Of a stretch of DNA of 44,832 nucleotides, positions 9,414 through 17,758 are shown one piece after another. The notes beneath the pieces are model-generated. The model did no database searches. It worked only from the letters and a program-made list of their open reading frames with translations, and was not told where the DNA came from. The first letter of the stretch is position 1, and each line of letters opens with the position of its first letter. The translations under genes were made by a program, and so were the position numbers. Origin of the DNA: a virus; IMG/VR virus record IMGVR_UViG_3300049732_000169, positions 1-44,832 of that record; one strand, given 5' to 3'.

Positions 9414-10345
9414 GAGTGCTCCTCGTGCACCCCGGCGATGGGCCAGGGCAACAGGACGTCTATGCGGGCGTTGCGGCAGGGCTCCAGGCGAACGGTGTGG
9501 ACGTGGTGCGTTGTCGACCCGAGATGGCGCTCGACACGGCGGCCACCCATCCGGTGGATGTGATCGTGGTCGTCTCCGCGCGCAGTGTATCGCTCGTCGG
9601 GAAGTTGAAAGGGGTGGGCCGTCCGCTGGCGGCGCTCCTGACTGAGACGCCGTATGAGCACGACCGCGAACTGCAAGTCGCGATGCTGTGCGATCTGAGT
9701 TGGACGAATGAACGCTCGGCGGCCGCGTCGTTTCCGCGCACGAGTTACCTCCCGCACGGCTGGCATCCATTGCGTCATCACACGACGCCGCTCGGCGATG
9801 ACGAGGACGCGCCCGCGCATGACGTGGTCTTTGTCGGGGCGGGCTTCCCCGAACGGTGCGCCTTCTTCAATGCGATCGATTGGAGCGGCATCAACCTGGG
9901 GCTGTATGGCATCTGGCAGGGGTTCGGGCTCTCGCCGGCCTTAGAGGCACGGTGTCACGAGGGCGAGATTGAGAACGCCTATGCGGCGGCGCTCTATCGT
10001 CGCGCCAAGATCGGCCTGAACCTGTACCGGGCGCGCACGTGGGACCGTGTCGCGGTCTCGGCAGAATCCTTGAACCCGCGCGCGTACGAACTCGCGGCCT
10101 GCGGCACCTTCACCATCAGCGAATACCGGTCGGAAGTCGAGGACGTGTTCGGGCGCTTCGTGCCGACGTTCCGCACGCCCCACGAAGCCGAAGCCCTGAT
10201 ACGTCGCTGGCTCGCTGAGGATGAGGGGCGCTTACTCCTCGCGGCCGCGTTGCCGAGTTGCGTAGAACGGGCGTCGTGGGTCGATCGCGCAGGGCAGATG
10301 CTGGTCGGGTTGCGGGCGCTGATTGACCGGACGGTGGCGGCATGA
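9410..10345 (+). CDS. CgeB-like glycosyltransferase, copy 1
   Basis: A 311-residue protein with two halves. The N-terminal half is Rossmann-like (MRVLLVHPGDGPGQQDVYAG, VIVVVSA, LLTETPYEHDRELQ). The C-terminal half contains ESLNPRAYELAACGTFTISEYRSEVEDVFG, the donor-binding signature of the Glyco_trans_1_2 / CgeB (GT-B) family. It should transfer a sugar from an activated donor; acceptor unknown. A clear paralogue lies at 12476. The gene sits between head closure and the gp10-like neck gene with ATGA overlaps on both sides, so it belongs to the late operon and may modify a virion or host-surface component. Confidence 0.85.
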   Translation: MRVLLVHPGDGPGQQDVYAGVAAGLQANGVDVVRCRPEMALDTAATHPVDVIVVVSARSVSLVGKLKGVGRPLAALLTETPYEHDRELQVAMLCDLSWTNERSAAASFPRTSYLPHGWHPLRHHTTPLGDDEDAPAHDVVFVGAGFPERCAFFNAIDWSGINLGLYGIWQGFGLSPALEARCHEGEIENAYAAALYRRAKIGLNLYRARTWDRVAVSAESLNPRAYELAACGTFTISEYRSEVEDVFGRFVPTFRTPHEAEALIRRWLAEDEGRLLLAAALPSCVERASWVDRAGQMLVGLRALIDRTVAA

Positions 10346-10758
10346 GCGCCCACATCCGTTGGGACGGGTTCGATAGCTTCCTGCGGGAGTTTCAGGCGCT
10401 CCCCGAGGCCTTGCGTACGGAAGGCCTGGCGATCGTGCAGGAAGAAACGACCGGCGCGGCCGTGGAGATCACGCAACGCTACGGCCGGAAAACCGGCACG
10501 ATGGCGCGGCGCGTCCGGGTGGAATTTCCGAATTCGAAATTGCTGGTCGGCGCGGTGGTCAGCGCGGCCCCGCATGCCCATCTCTACGAATTCGGGACCG
10601 GGAATCGCCAAACGGCGAAGGGGGCGAATCGTGGCCGGATGCCGGCCGCGGACCCGCCGGTGATCATCCCGATTGCCCGCAAGCGACGGGCACGGATGCG
10701 GCGGCGGTTGGTGGAACTGCTCCGCCGACACGGCTTTGCGATCGGGGACGCCGAATGA
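10342..10758 (+). CDS. Neck / tail completion protein (HK97 gp10-like)
   Basis: A 138-residue protein with IRWDGFDSFLREFQALP at the N terminus and the diagnostic APHAHLYEFGTG...NRGRMPAADPPVIIPIA segment of the HK97 gp10-like family. The C terminus is basic and helical. Members join the head connector to the tail. Here the gene is isolated inside a cassette of sugar-modifying enzymes, with a glycosyltransferase on each side and 4-base overlaps to both. Confidence 0.85.
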   Translation: MSAHIRWDGFDSFLREFQALPEALRTEGLAIVQEETTGAAVEITQRYGRKTGTMARRVRVEFPNSKLLVGAVVSAAPHAHLYEFGTGNRQTAKGANRGRMPAADPPVIIPIARKRRARMRRRLVELLRRHGFAIGDAE

Positions 10759-11321
10759 AGGTGAGTGTCATCTGCGTCTCGGATCGTCCGCAGCGATTGC
10801 CGATTCTCGTTTGGTCGCTCATCGCTCAAACGCATCGGGATTGGGAGCTCTGGATTCTTGATCAGAGTGTGAACGGGTGTGTGGCCTGGCATGTCCGCGA
10901 TCTGAAATCGGACCCGCGCCTGCACGTGCGTCAAGTGCCGCGGGTCGGCGATTGGGGCTACTCGGTGAAGCAAGAGGCGGCGCGTCGGTGGGCGACCGGG
11001 GACGCGTTCATCTTTCCCCAGGATGACGCCTATTACGTGCCGACCGCGCTGGCGGAAATGGTGGCCGCGCTCGAGCGGGACAGCGGCGGGGATCTGGCGC
11101 TCTGTGGCTGGTTGTATGACCTGCTCGGGTTCGCGCCGATGCCGCCGAATCCGCGGGTGGGGCATGTGGATGTCGGCGGGTTCCTCGTGCGCCGGGAGAC
11201 GTTTCTCGCGACGGGCTGGCCCGATAGTAGCCAGACGGCGGACGGCAAGTTTATCGAAGGCGCTGCGCGCAGTGGTGCGCGGGTCGTCGGGTGCCCGGGA
11301 GTCTTGTATGTCCGCTGTTAG
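10755..11321 (+). CDS. Family 2 glycosyltransferase (GT-A fold)
   Basis: A 188-residue protein beginning with MKVSVICVSDRPQRLPILVWSLIAQTHRDWELWILDQS, the standard GT2 N terminus. The metal/nucleotide-binding acidic motif is FPQDDAYY near residue 92, and GHVDVGGFLVRRETF marks the acceptor side. It is shorter than most GT2 enzymes (230-300) because the C-terminal helices are missing, yet the catalytic core looks intact. It probably uses an NDP-sugar. No membrane segment is present, so it should act in the cytoplasm. Confidence 0.85.
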   Translation: MKVSVICVSDRPQRLPILVWSLIAQTHRDWELWILDQSVNGCVAWHVRDLKSDPRLHVRQVPRVGDWGYSVKQEAARRWATGDAFIFPQDDAYYVPTALAEMVAALERDSGGDLALCGWLYDLLGFAPMPPNPRVGHVDVGGFLVRRETFLATGWPDSSQTADGKFIEGAARSGARVVGCPGVLYVRC

Positions 11322-11991
11322 AGACCAGCTGCACATCGTCAACGGGCCCCCGCGGGAGGAGTGGCCGCATCTGGCGCCGCCGGAACTCTCCATCTTGCCG
11401 GCACCGAACGCGGCGGGGCGCGATGACGACGACGTGCGGTACTGGTCGCGCGGCGTCGAGATGGTGCCCATCATCACGGGCGCGGCGCCGGTCATGGACT
11501 GCCGCGATCTGATTGATGCCTGTCAGCGGCTCGGTGTCGCGCTCCCGCTCATGGGGCGCGTGCTGGACATTGGCTGTGGGACTGGGCGGTGGCAACGGTT
11601 CTGTGCGGCGTACATCGGCTTGGATATCAGTCCGTCCGCGGTCGCGTACGCCCACCGGCGCGGACTGACGGCGTACCACATCAAGGGCTACGGGCCTTCG
11701 GCGCTCGACGGTTGGCTCGGCGGCTGTGAGTGGATCTGCTGCTTTTCAGTCTTCACACACATCCCCTTCGAACAGCGACACGACTACCTCGAAGCCTTCC
11801 GACGCGTCGGGGAGCGGTTGCTCGTCGACATCATTCCGGGTGACGGGTCCGGACAGATTGCGCTCTGGACCGCGACGGTCGAGGACTTCGATCACGACCT
11901 CATGGTCACGGGGTGGCGGGTTGATGCTGTGGCGGAACGCGTGTCGCTCGATGGCGTCACTCATCGGTACTACCGGTGTTCGCATCTATGA
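11308..11991 (+). CDS. Class I SAM-dependent methyltransferase
   Basis: A 227-residue protein. The start at ATG 11308 has GGGAG 6 bases upstream and overlaps the GT2 gene by 14 bases. Motif I is VLDIGCGTGRWQRF near residue 83, followed by the acidic YIGLDIS motif and FSVFTHIP, a layout typical of small-molecule or sugar methyltransferases. DNA-methylase motifs (PPY, PPC) are absent. With glycosyltransferases and a cytidylyltransferase around it, methylation of a glycan or its lipid/alcohol part is the simplest guess. Confidence 0.83.
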   Translation: MSAVRDQLHIVNGPPREEWPHLAPPELSILPAPNAAGRDDDDVRYWSRGVEMVPIITGAAPVMDCRDLIDACQRLGVALPLMGRVLDIGCGTGRWQRFCAAYIGLDISPSAVAYAHRRGLTAYHIKGYGPSALDGWLGGCEWICCFSVFTHIPFEQRHDYLEAFRRVGERLLVDIIPGDGSGQIALWTATVEDFDHDLMVTGWRVDAVAERVSLDGVTHRYYRCSHL

Positions 11992-12479
11992 CGATTCAGG
12001 ACCGCTTGCGGGCGCTTGGGCGCGAAGAGCCCTTCGAACGGGCGTATCTCGGGGGGACGTTCGATTGCTTGCACCGCGGTCATCTCGCGCTCTTTGCGGC
12101 GGCGCGGCTCATTGCGCGGGAACTCGTCGTGTCCCTGAACACCGATGATTTTGCGGCCCGTTACAAGCGCCGGCCGTTGATGCCCCTGGCCGACCGGATG
12201 GCGGTGCTCGAATCGTGCCGACTCGTGGACCGCGCCATCGTGAACAGCGGCGACGAGAACAGCCGCGTGGCGATTCTACACAGCGGGGCGGATTGTGTCG
12301 TGCACGGCTCTGACTGGCAGGGCGACTCGTTGCTGCAGCAAATGGGCCTCACGCGCGCGTGGCTCGAGGAACGCCGGATTCAGCTGGTGATTCTGCCGTA
12401 CACCCCGTGGATGAGCACCACGCAGTTGCTTGAATCATACGCGGGGGCATGGGGCTATCTCAGTCGGGCGCTTCGATGA
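11988..12479 (+). CDS. Cytidylyltransferase-like nucleotidyltransferase
   Basis: A 163-residue protein starting in an ATGA overlap. It carries GGTFDCLHRGHLALF near residue 20, which holds the HxGH signature of the cytidylyltransferase superfamily, and the late LPYTPWMSTTQLLES segment comparable to the ISTT motif that contacts the nucleotide phosphates. HGSDWQGD lies between them. Relatives make CDP-glycerol or ADP-heptose-type activated precursors. The substrate here cannot be read from sequence. Next to glycosyltransferases it most likely supplies an activated unit for glycan decoration. Confidence 0.85.
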   Translation: MTIQDRLRALGREEPFERAYLGGTFDCLHRGHLALFAAARLIARELVVSLNTDDFAARYKRRPLMPLADRMAVLESCRLVDRAIVNSGDENSRVAILHSGADCVVHGSDWQGDSLLQQMGLTRAWLEERRIQLVILPYTPWMSTTQLLESYAGAWGYLSRALR

Positions 12480-13606
12480 GTACGAGGCGGCCTCGGTTCC
12501 TGTGCGTCGATCCGGGGGCCTCGTGGTCGACCGCGGATGTGTGGGCGGGCCTGTGCCATGGCCTGCTGCAGCACGGGGTCGAAGTGATTCCCTACTCGCT
12601 GGCGGCGCGCATTGATAACGCGGCGGCGTATCTCAATCACGCGTGGCGCCGACTCGCGAAGCTCGCGAAGCGCGCGGGCAGCGAGGTGCCGCCGAAACCG
12701 ACGCACGCGGAAGTGCAATACAACGCTTCCATCTATGCGCTCGATGCGGCGCTCCGGCATCAGGTCGACGCCGTGCTCATCGTGTCGGCGATGTTCTTTC
12801 ACCCGAACGTGATCCATCTGATGAAGCGCGCCGGGTTGAAGGTGTTCATTCTCTTTACCGAGTCGCCGTACGACATTGAGAAGGAACTGGCCCGGGCGCA
12901 GATTGTTGATGGGTGCTGGACGAACGAACGCTCGTCGGTCAAGACGTTTCGGGCCGTGAACCCCTGTAGCGGCTATGTGCCGCACGCGTGGCATCCCGAC
13001 CGGCATCGACCCGGCCTGCAGCCTGGCGATGAAGAGGTCCCCGCGTACGACGTCGTCTTCGTCGGCTCGGCGTTTCATGAGCGCATCACGTGGTTCGAAT
13101 CCATTGATTGGACCGGCATCTCTCTCGCCCTGTACGGCACGTGGGATGCGCTTGGCTCGCGGAGTAAGTTACGCCAGTACGTGCGAGGCGGCCAGGTCGA
13201 CAACCGTATGGCGGCGGCGTTGTACCGGCGCGCTAAGATTGGGCTCAACCTCTATCGGACCTCCATCGGATGGGGCCGCCGAGCGCCCTCCATTACGCAC
13301 GCTGAATCCTTAAACCCCCGCGCGTATGAACTCGCCGCGTGTGGGGCCTTTTCTCTGAGCGATTTCCGGGCGGAAGTCCCTGAAGTGTTCGGCGACCTCG
13401 TGCCGACCTTCCGGAGTCCGACCGAGGCCGCGGCGCTGATTCGACTATGGCTGGCGAACGATGCCGGCCGGGCGCAGATCGCGGAGGCCCTTCCGGCTTG
13501 TGTAGCCGAGGCATCGTGGGCGCATAGGGCGCAGACGGTGATCGGGGACATTGAAACGCTGCTGCAGTGGGACATCGCGCCCGCGGCCGTAGCAGTCGGA
13601 GGGTAA
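12476..13606 (+). CDS. CgeB-like glycosyltransferase, copy 2
   Basis: A 376-residue paralogue of the 9410 protein. Shared blocks include TESPYDIEKEL, WTNERSSVKTF, YVPHAWHPDRHRP, YDVVFVGSAFHER, LYRRAKIGLNLYR and AESLNPRAYELAACGAFSL. It is longer mainly by an extra segment near residues 45-75 and one near 270. The start at ATG 12476 makes an ATGA overlap with the cytidylyltransferase. It probably transfers a different sugar, or the same sugar to a different acceptor, from copy 1. It ends 4 bases before the tail tube gene, placing the cassette inside the structural operon. Confidence 0.85.
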   Translation: MSTRRPRFLCVDPGASWSTADVWAGLCHGLLQHGVEVIPYSLAARIDNAAAYLNHAWRRLAKLAKRAGSEVPPKPTHAEVQYNASIYALDAALRHQVDAVLIVSAMFFHPNVIHLMKRAGLKVFILFTESPYDIEKELARAQIVDGCWTNERSSVKTFRAVNPCSGYVPHAWHPDRHRPGLQPGDEEVPAYDVVFVGSAFHERITWFESIDWTGISLALYGTWDALGSRSKLRQYVRGGQVDNRMAAALYRRAKIGLNLYRTSIGWGRRAPSITHAESLNPRAYELAACGAFSLSDFRAEVPEVFGDLVPTFRSPTEAAALIRLWLANDAGRAQIAEALPACVAEASWAHRAQTVIGDIETLLQWDIAPAAVAVGG

Positions 13607-13610
13607 CCGT

Positions 13611-14009
13611 ATGTCGCGCTATCACGGCAAGAGTGGCCGCGTGATGCTGAGCACCACCGGCACCGCTGCGGCGGTCACGACCACGATGAGCGGCTGGACG
13701 CTCAATCGGGCGACCGACCGCGCAGAAACGACCTCGTTCGGGGACGCCAACAAAACCTACGTGCAGGGGTTGCCGGATCTCCAGGGCACGATCACCGGCT
13801 TCGTCGATCACGCCGACGATCGGCTGTTCGACGCGTCGGAATCCGCCGATGGGGCCAAGCTCTATCTGTACTTCTCCACCGATGCGCTGGCGATTTACTT
13901 CTACGGGCCGGCGTGGGTCGACGCCTCGATGGAAGTGCCGGTGTCTGGCGCCGTGACCATGAACGGGACGTTTGCGGCTAACGGCAGCTGGGGTCGTAAC
14001 TGGCCCTGA
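13611..14009 (+). CDS. Probable major tail tube protein
   Basis: A 132-residue protein with a regular beta-rich pattern: SGWTLNRATDRAETTSFGD, NKTYVQGLPDLQGTITGF, then YFYGPAWVDASMEVPVSGAVTMNGTFAANGSW. This order is common in small siphophage tail tube proteins, and the slot just before the chaperone and tape measure genes is the expected one. It is at the short end of the size range. An unrelated virion protein is less likely. Confidence 0.75.
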   Translation: MSRYHGKSGRVMLSTTGTAAAVTTTMSGWTLNRATDRAETTSFGDANKTYVQGLPDLQGTITGFVDHADDRLFDASESADGAKLYLYFSTDALAIYFYGPAWVDASMEVPVSGAVTMNGTFAANGSWGRNWP

Positions 14010-14025
14010 TTAGTTAGGACGATGC

Positions 14026-14343
14026 ATGGAACTGAGTCGGAATACGTTCGGGATTCGCGGGGCTCGCGCCTCGATCAAGTGGGGGTACCACGTCGCCGCA
14101 CAGTTGGGCGCGTGGACCTTCGCGGGGTCCGGCGTGGAGGGCGGGCAAGTGTCCGCGGCCGTCGTCTCTCGCGATGTGTTCCGGCTCAGTCAGGCGCCGT
14201 TGACGCTCGTCCTGACGCTCGATTCGGTCGACCCCGCGACACGGACAGTCACCGGGACCGCACAGGTGAAATGGCCGGTGCGAGGGATGGCCGATCACGG
14301 CGAAACCATGATGGTCATGGTGGGCCCGTGCGAAAGGACGTAG
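14026..14343 (+). CDS. Hypothetical tail-region protein
   Basis: A 105-residue protein of unknown function between the tail tube and chaperone genes. It is Thr/Val-rich with several predicted strands (LTLVLTLDSVDPATRTVTG) and no motif I recognise. ATG codons at 14022 and 14026 overlap in different frames; only 14026 opens this reading frame. It may be a tail-tube partner or tail-capping component, but nothing in the sequence shows it. Confidence 0.65.
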   Translation: MELSRNTFGIRGARASIKWGYHVAAQLGAWTFAGSGVEGGQVSAAVVSRDVFRLSQAPLTLVLTLDSVDPATRTVTGTAQVKWPVRGMADHGETMMVMVGPCERT

Positions 14344-14346
14344 CAC

Positions 14347-14769
14347 ATGGGACGCTGTCGATTTGTGCAGCCGGAGTCGCTCCGGTTGGAGTTGTCGGAG
14401 GGCGACTGGATTGAGATCAAGCGGCGGCTCTCCATCGGCGAAAAGAAGCGCGCCGAGGTCGCTGTCGTCAGCGAGTTTCGCGGGAACGGGCGGATGACGC
14501 CGAACTACGACGCGATGGGTGGCAAGGCCCAGGTCATGGCGTACCTGCTCGAGTGGTCGCTCAAGGACGCCAGCGATAAACCGGTCGCCATCGATACGGA
14601 CGGGAAGAAATCCGCGGCGCTCGATCAGTTGGACGAAGAGACCTTCGAAGAAATCAGTGACGCGATTGAGCGACACGCGACGGCCCAGAAGAAAGCGGAT
14701 GACGACTTAAAAAACGCCCGGAGTGGCGAGCCGAGCTCGTCACCGAACTTAGTCTCTGTCGGTTCATGA
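14347..14769 (+). CDS. Tail assembly chaperone (lambda G-like)
   Basis: A 140-residue acidic/charged protein encoded directly before the tape measure, as expected for a G-type chaperone that coats the tape measure during tail assembly. Segments include SGDWIEIKRRLSIGEKK-type text near the start (actual reading EGDWIEIKRRLSIGEKKRAE) and AYLLEWSLKD. Near its end, TTA AAA AAC places a canonical slippery heptamer in frame. The final in-frame residues after it are Ser/Pro-rich, while the -1 frame continues with conserved-looking helical sequence. Confidence 0.8.
   Translation: MGRCRFVQPESLRLELSEGDWIEIKRRLSIGEKKRAEVAVVSEFRGNGRMTPNYDAMGGKAQVMAYLLEWSLKDASDKPVAIDTDGKKSAALDQLDEETFEEISDAIERHATAQKKADDDLKNARSGEPSSSPNLVSVGS
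14709..14715 (+). promoter_or_regulatory. Candidate -1 ribosomal frameshift site (A AAA AAC)
   Basis: The heptamer A AAA AAC is correctly phased in the chaperone frame (TTA AAA AAC). A hairpin (CGAGC-CGA-GCTCG, extendable to 7 pairs, 14725-14741) starts about 11 bases downstream, a workable spacing for a stimulator. A -1 shift would join residues 1-123 to the 46 residues encoded by 14715-14855. Confidence 0.75.
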
Positions 14770-14855
14770 ATTGGACGCTCGACGACGTGCGGGCGTTGAG
14801 CGAGGACGAATACACCGTGCTGATTGAGGAAGTCGAGAAGGCGAACAAAAACTGA
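14715..14855 (+). CDS. Tail assembly chaperone, -1 frame extension (lambda T-like)
   Basis: This -1 frame encodes 46 residues, including WRAELVTELSLCRF and NWTLDDVRALSEDEYTVL, followed by a charged helix. The W--DDV--L---EY-VL pattern is typical of the T part of G-T chaperones. It has no good start of its own upstream of ATG 14766, and the coding-like text begins before that ATG, which supports expression by frameshift from the preceding frame (about 169 residues in total). Its stop overlaps the tape measure start (TGATG). Confidence 0.72.
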   Translation, partial: RPEWRAELVTELSLCRFMNWTLDDVRALSEDEYTVLIEEVEKANKN

Positions 14856-17758
14856 TGGCGGTTCGAGCCACATTTACCGCGGATCTCAGTTCGTTTCAAA
14901 GCGCCGTCGCGAAAGCGGAGGTGCAACTGAAGTCCTTCGGCACGGTCTCGGGCTCGCTCGAGAAGCAACTCAATCAGATGGGCAATAGCTTTACCGGCCG
15001 GAAGATTATTCAGGAAGCCCATTTGATGGAGAAGGCGATCGAGGCCGTTGGTGGCGTGTCAAAACTCACTGCTGCGGAACAGTCGCGAGCGAACGTCATC
15101 TTTACAGAAGCGAACGCGAAAATTCGCGCGCTCGGCATCGACGGGGAACACAGTTTTGCAGGGCTTGAAAAGGCGACGCGATCGGCTGGTGAGTCGACGA
15201 GTTTTCTAGGGAAACAGGCCGTCGCGGTCGGCGCGTTTTTTGGTACCGCGCTCGGCAATCTCGCGTTTTCCGCGGTCCAGAAAGTGGGCGGCGCACTGGT
15301 GCAGGCGGCGTCCGATGGCGCGAAGTTTACCGCGATCTCTGGGTCGTTCGATCGCTTGACGGACAGCATCGGGGAATCCGGTGATGCAATGTTGTCGATC
15401 ACCCGCGGCGCGACGAAAGGGTTGGTGTCCGATCTTGAGTTGATGCAGTCGGCGAATAAGGCGATGTTGCTCGGCCTGCCCGTCACCACGAAAGAGATGG
15501 GCACGCTGTCGAAGGCCGCTGTCACGCTCGGCCGCGCAATGGGGCAGGATGCGACGAAGTCACTCGACGACATGATCACGGCGCTCGGCCGATCGTCGCC
15601 GCTGATTCTTGACAACCTCGGTCTGACCGTCAAAGTCGGCGAGGCGAACGAAAAGTACGCCGCCACGCTAGGCAAAACCTCAAGTGAACTGACGGACGCC
15701 GAAAAGAAATTGGCGTTCTATAAGGCTGCGATGGAGGCCGCCGAGAAAAAGACGGCGGAATTGGGCGAGGTGCAGCTCGGGGTCATCGATCAACTGTCGC
15801 GGTTGGGAACGAGCGTCGGCAACATCGTGACGCAGATGGCGGCCGGCGCGAATGAGTCGGGGGTGTTCAGTCGGGCGCTCGGTGGGCTGGCGAAGGCCGC
15901 CGAGACGGCCGCGCTCGACATGCAAGACCTGGCCGCCGCTCAGAAAGCGGTCGCCGAGACGCGCGCGACGTCTGGCTTTCTCGAGGGGGTGCCTATCTCT
16001 GATACCTCGCTGGAAGAGCAACTCGAAAAGATTCGGGAATTGCGGTCGCGGTCTATCGCGGCCTCTGGCGCCGTCTTGCAACTCGCTGATGGTCTCGGCA
16101 AGCTCGGACCCACGGCTGAGGAAGTCCGTAAACTCGACGAACAGACCAAGAAACTGAAAGAGACCCTCGCAAAAAACGCGGAATGGGCGCAGCGGAACGG
16201 GGCCGCCCTCGTGAAGATGGGGAGCGACGCGCGCAACGCCGCTCAGATGATGAATTTCAATGACGCACGGTTGATGCTGGGAGAGGTCGAGGACGCCATT
16301 CGCATCGCAGGCGTGAGCGTTGATGAGTTCGACCTGTCCGCCCGAAAGGGGGCCGAAGGCGCGGCGCAACTGGCTGGAGAAGCGCGGCTGATTGCCGCAG
16401 AAATTCTGGCGAAGACCGGTCCGTCCCTGCAACGGATGACGGTTGATATAGAGCGCGCCGGTGCGGCGGCGGAAAAATCGACGGGGCTCTTTGCGCGGTT
16501 CACGCAAGGGCTCGGCGATCTGTGGAAAGGGATGAGCGGCGGGAACGGATTTAAGGGACTTTTCGAGAACCTCGGAGACAGCTTGATTACCGGATTCGGG
16601 AATCTGCTCTCGGGCGGCATCACGTCAATGGTGAACATGGCGATCGAGGGCCTTGGCAAATTGGCCGGCAAGCTCTGGCACTCCCTCACGGGCGGACCGT
16701 CTGAAGCGGAAGTGCAAGGCCGGAAGACCGCGGCGGATTTCACGCGCGGGCTCGAGGAAGAACTCACATCAGGGCAACTCGCCACAGTCGCCGGGCTGGT
16801 CGCCGAAGGGGCGTCGCGGAATTGGGCGATTCAAGCGGTCGCGATTCAGGACGCGTTCATTGCCGCCGGCAAGACCGCTGAAGAGGCGCTTGTCTGGGTC
16901 GACCGGCTGTGGCAAGCCGAGAAGCAAGGACCTGAAGCCGTCGCGGCGGTGATGGCCGACCTCGAGCCGATTCTCGACAAGCATCGGGAACAGTTGGAGG
17001 CGAACGCCGAGGCCGCGAAGAAGGCGGCCGGCGAACTCTCGGGGATGACCGAGCCGTTCGATATTCTGCAGGAGAAAATCGAGAACCTTGAATCGATCAA
17101 CGAGATTGAGGAAGCCTTCGAGGACTTCCGGAAATCCGGGACACTCGATTTGCGGACGGTGCTCCGGGAAGTCGAACGCCTGCAGACGTCGCTCGGCGAC
17201 AATGCGGCGCTGATGGACTTGTCGGAGGCGATCAAGCAGGCGGTCGAAACGGGGATCGTCGACTTCAATCGGCTACGTGGCTGCTGGGGCGACCTCGAGG
17301 CGATGATGCGCCAGGGCGTCACGATCCCGCTGTCGTTCGAATCATCCGGCGGCGGCGGGGACGATGGCGGTGGGGGCGACAACGAAGGCGGCGATCGTGG
17401 CGGCTATCTGACGCCAGAGGAAGCGCGCGAAGCCGGCGTACAGTGGCGCCCGAAAGATGATTTCGACTGGTCCGATTCTGCGTATCGCGACCGGCGCGAT
17501 CAGGATGCCTCGGAAATCAACAAGCAAGCGGAAGAGAACAGTTTTGCCGGCGGCACCGGTGGGCGCTATCTCAACTTCGGGTCGGGCACCTACGCCACGT
17601 TGCACGGCAGTGAACGGGTCATGACGGCGGCCGAAGGCGCGGCCGAGTCTGCCTCCTATGCGGAGCTCTGTGCCATTCGGCGGTTATTGCAAGACCTCCC
17701 GCGGGCGCTCGTGATGCCCTACAAGACGGCGCTCATTGAAGCCGGGTACCGGTACTGA
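14855..17758 (+). CDS. Tape measure protein
   Basis: A 967-residue protein that sets tail length and is threaded inside the tail tube. Features are long helical Ala/Lys/Glu stretches, a hydrophobic segment AVGAFFGTALGNLAFSAV near residue 125, heptad-like regions (KKLKETLAKNAEWAQ; LESINEIEEAFEDF), a Gly-rich linker near residue 830 and a C-terminal YLNFGSGTYATLHGSERVM segment often found in tape measures. At roughly 1.5 A per residue the tail would be near 145 nm, a typical siphovirus size (estimate only). Confidence 0.92.
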   Translation: MAVRATFTADLSSFQSAVAKAEVQLKSFGTVSGSLEKQLNQMGNSFTGRKIIQEAHLMEKAIEAVGGVSKLTAAEQSRANVIFTEANAKIRALGIDGEHSFAGLEKATRSAGESTSFLGKQAVAVGAFFGTALGNLAFSAVQKVGGALVQAASDGAKFTAISGSFDRLTDSIGESGDAMLSITRGATKGLVSDLELMQSANKAMLLGLPVTTKEMGTLSKAAVTLGRAMGQDATKSLDDMITALGRSSPLILDNLGLTVKVGEANEKYAATLGKTSSELTDAEKKLAFYKAAMEAAEKKTAELGEVQLGVIDQLSRLGTSVGNIVTQMAAGANESGVFSRALGGLAKAAETAALDMQDLAAAQKAVAETRATSGFLEGVPISDTSLEEQLEKIRELRSRSIAASGAVLQLADGLGKLGPTAEEVRKLDEQTKKLKETLAKNAEWAQRNGAALVKMGSDARNAAQMMNFNDARLMLGEVEDAIRIAGVSVDEFDLSARKGAEGAAQLAGEARLIAAEILAKTGPSLQRMTVDIERAGAAAEKSTGLFARFTQGLGDLWKGMSGGNGFKGLFENLGDSLITGFGNLLSGGITSMVNMAIEGLGKLAGKLWHSLTGGPSEAEVQGRKTAADFTRGLEEELTSGQLATVAGLVAEGASRNWAIQAVAIQDAFIAAGKTAEEALVWVDRLWQAEKQGPEAVAAVMADLEPILDKHREQLEANAEAAKKAAGELSGMTEPFDILQEKIENLESINEIEEAFEDFRKSGTLDLRTVLREVERLQTSLGDNAALMDLSEAIKQAVETGIVDFNRLRGCWGDLEAMMRQGVTIPLSFESSGGGGDDGGGGDNEGGDRGGYLTPEEAREAGVQWRPKDDFDWSDSAYRDRRDQDASEINKQAEENSFAGGTGGRYLNFGSGTYATLHGSERVMTAAEGAAESASYAELCAIRRLLQDLPRALVMPYKTALIEAGYRY

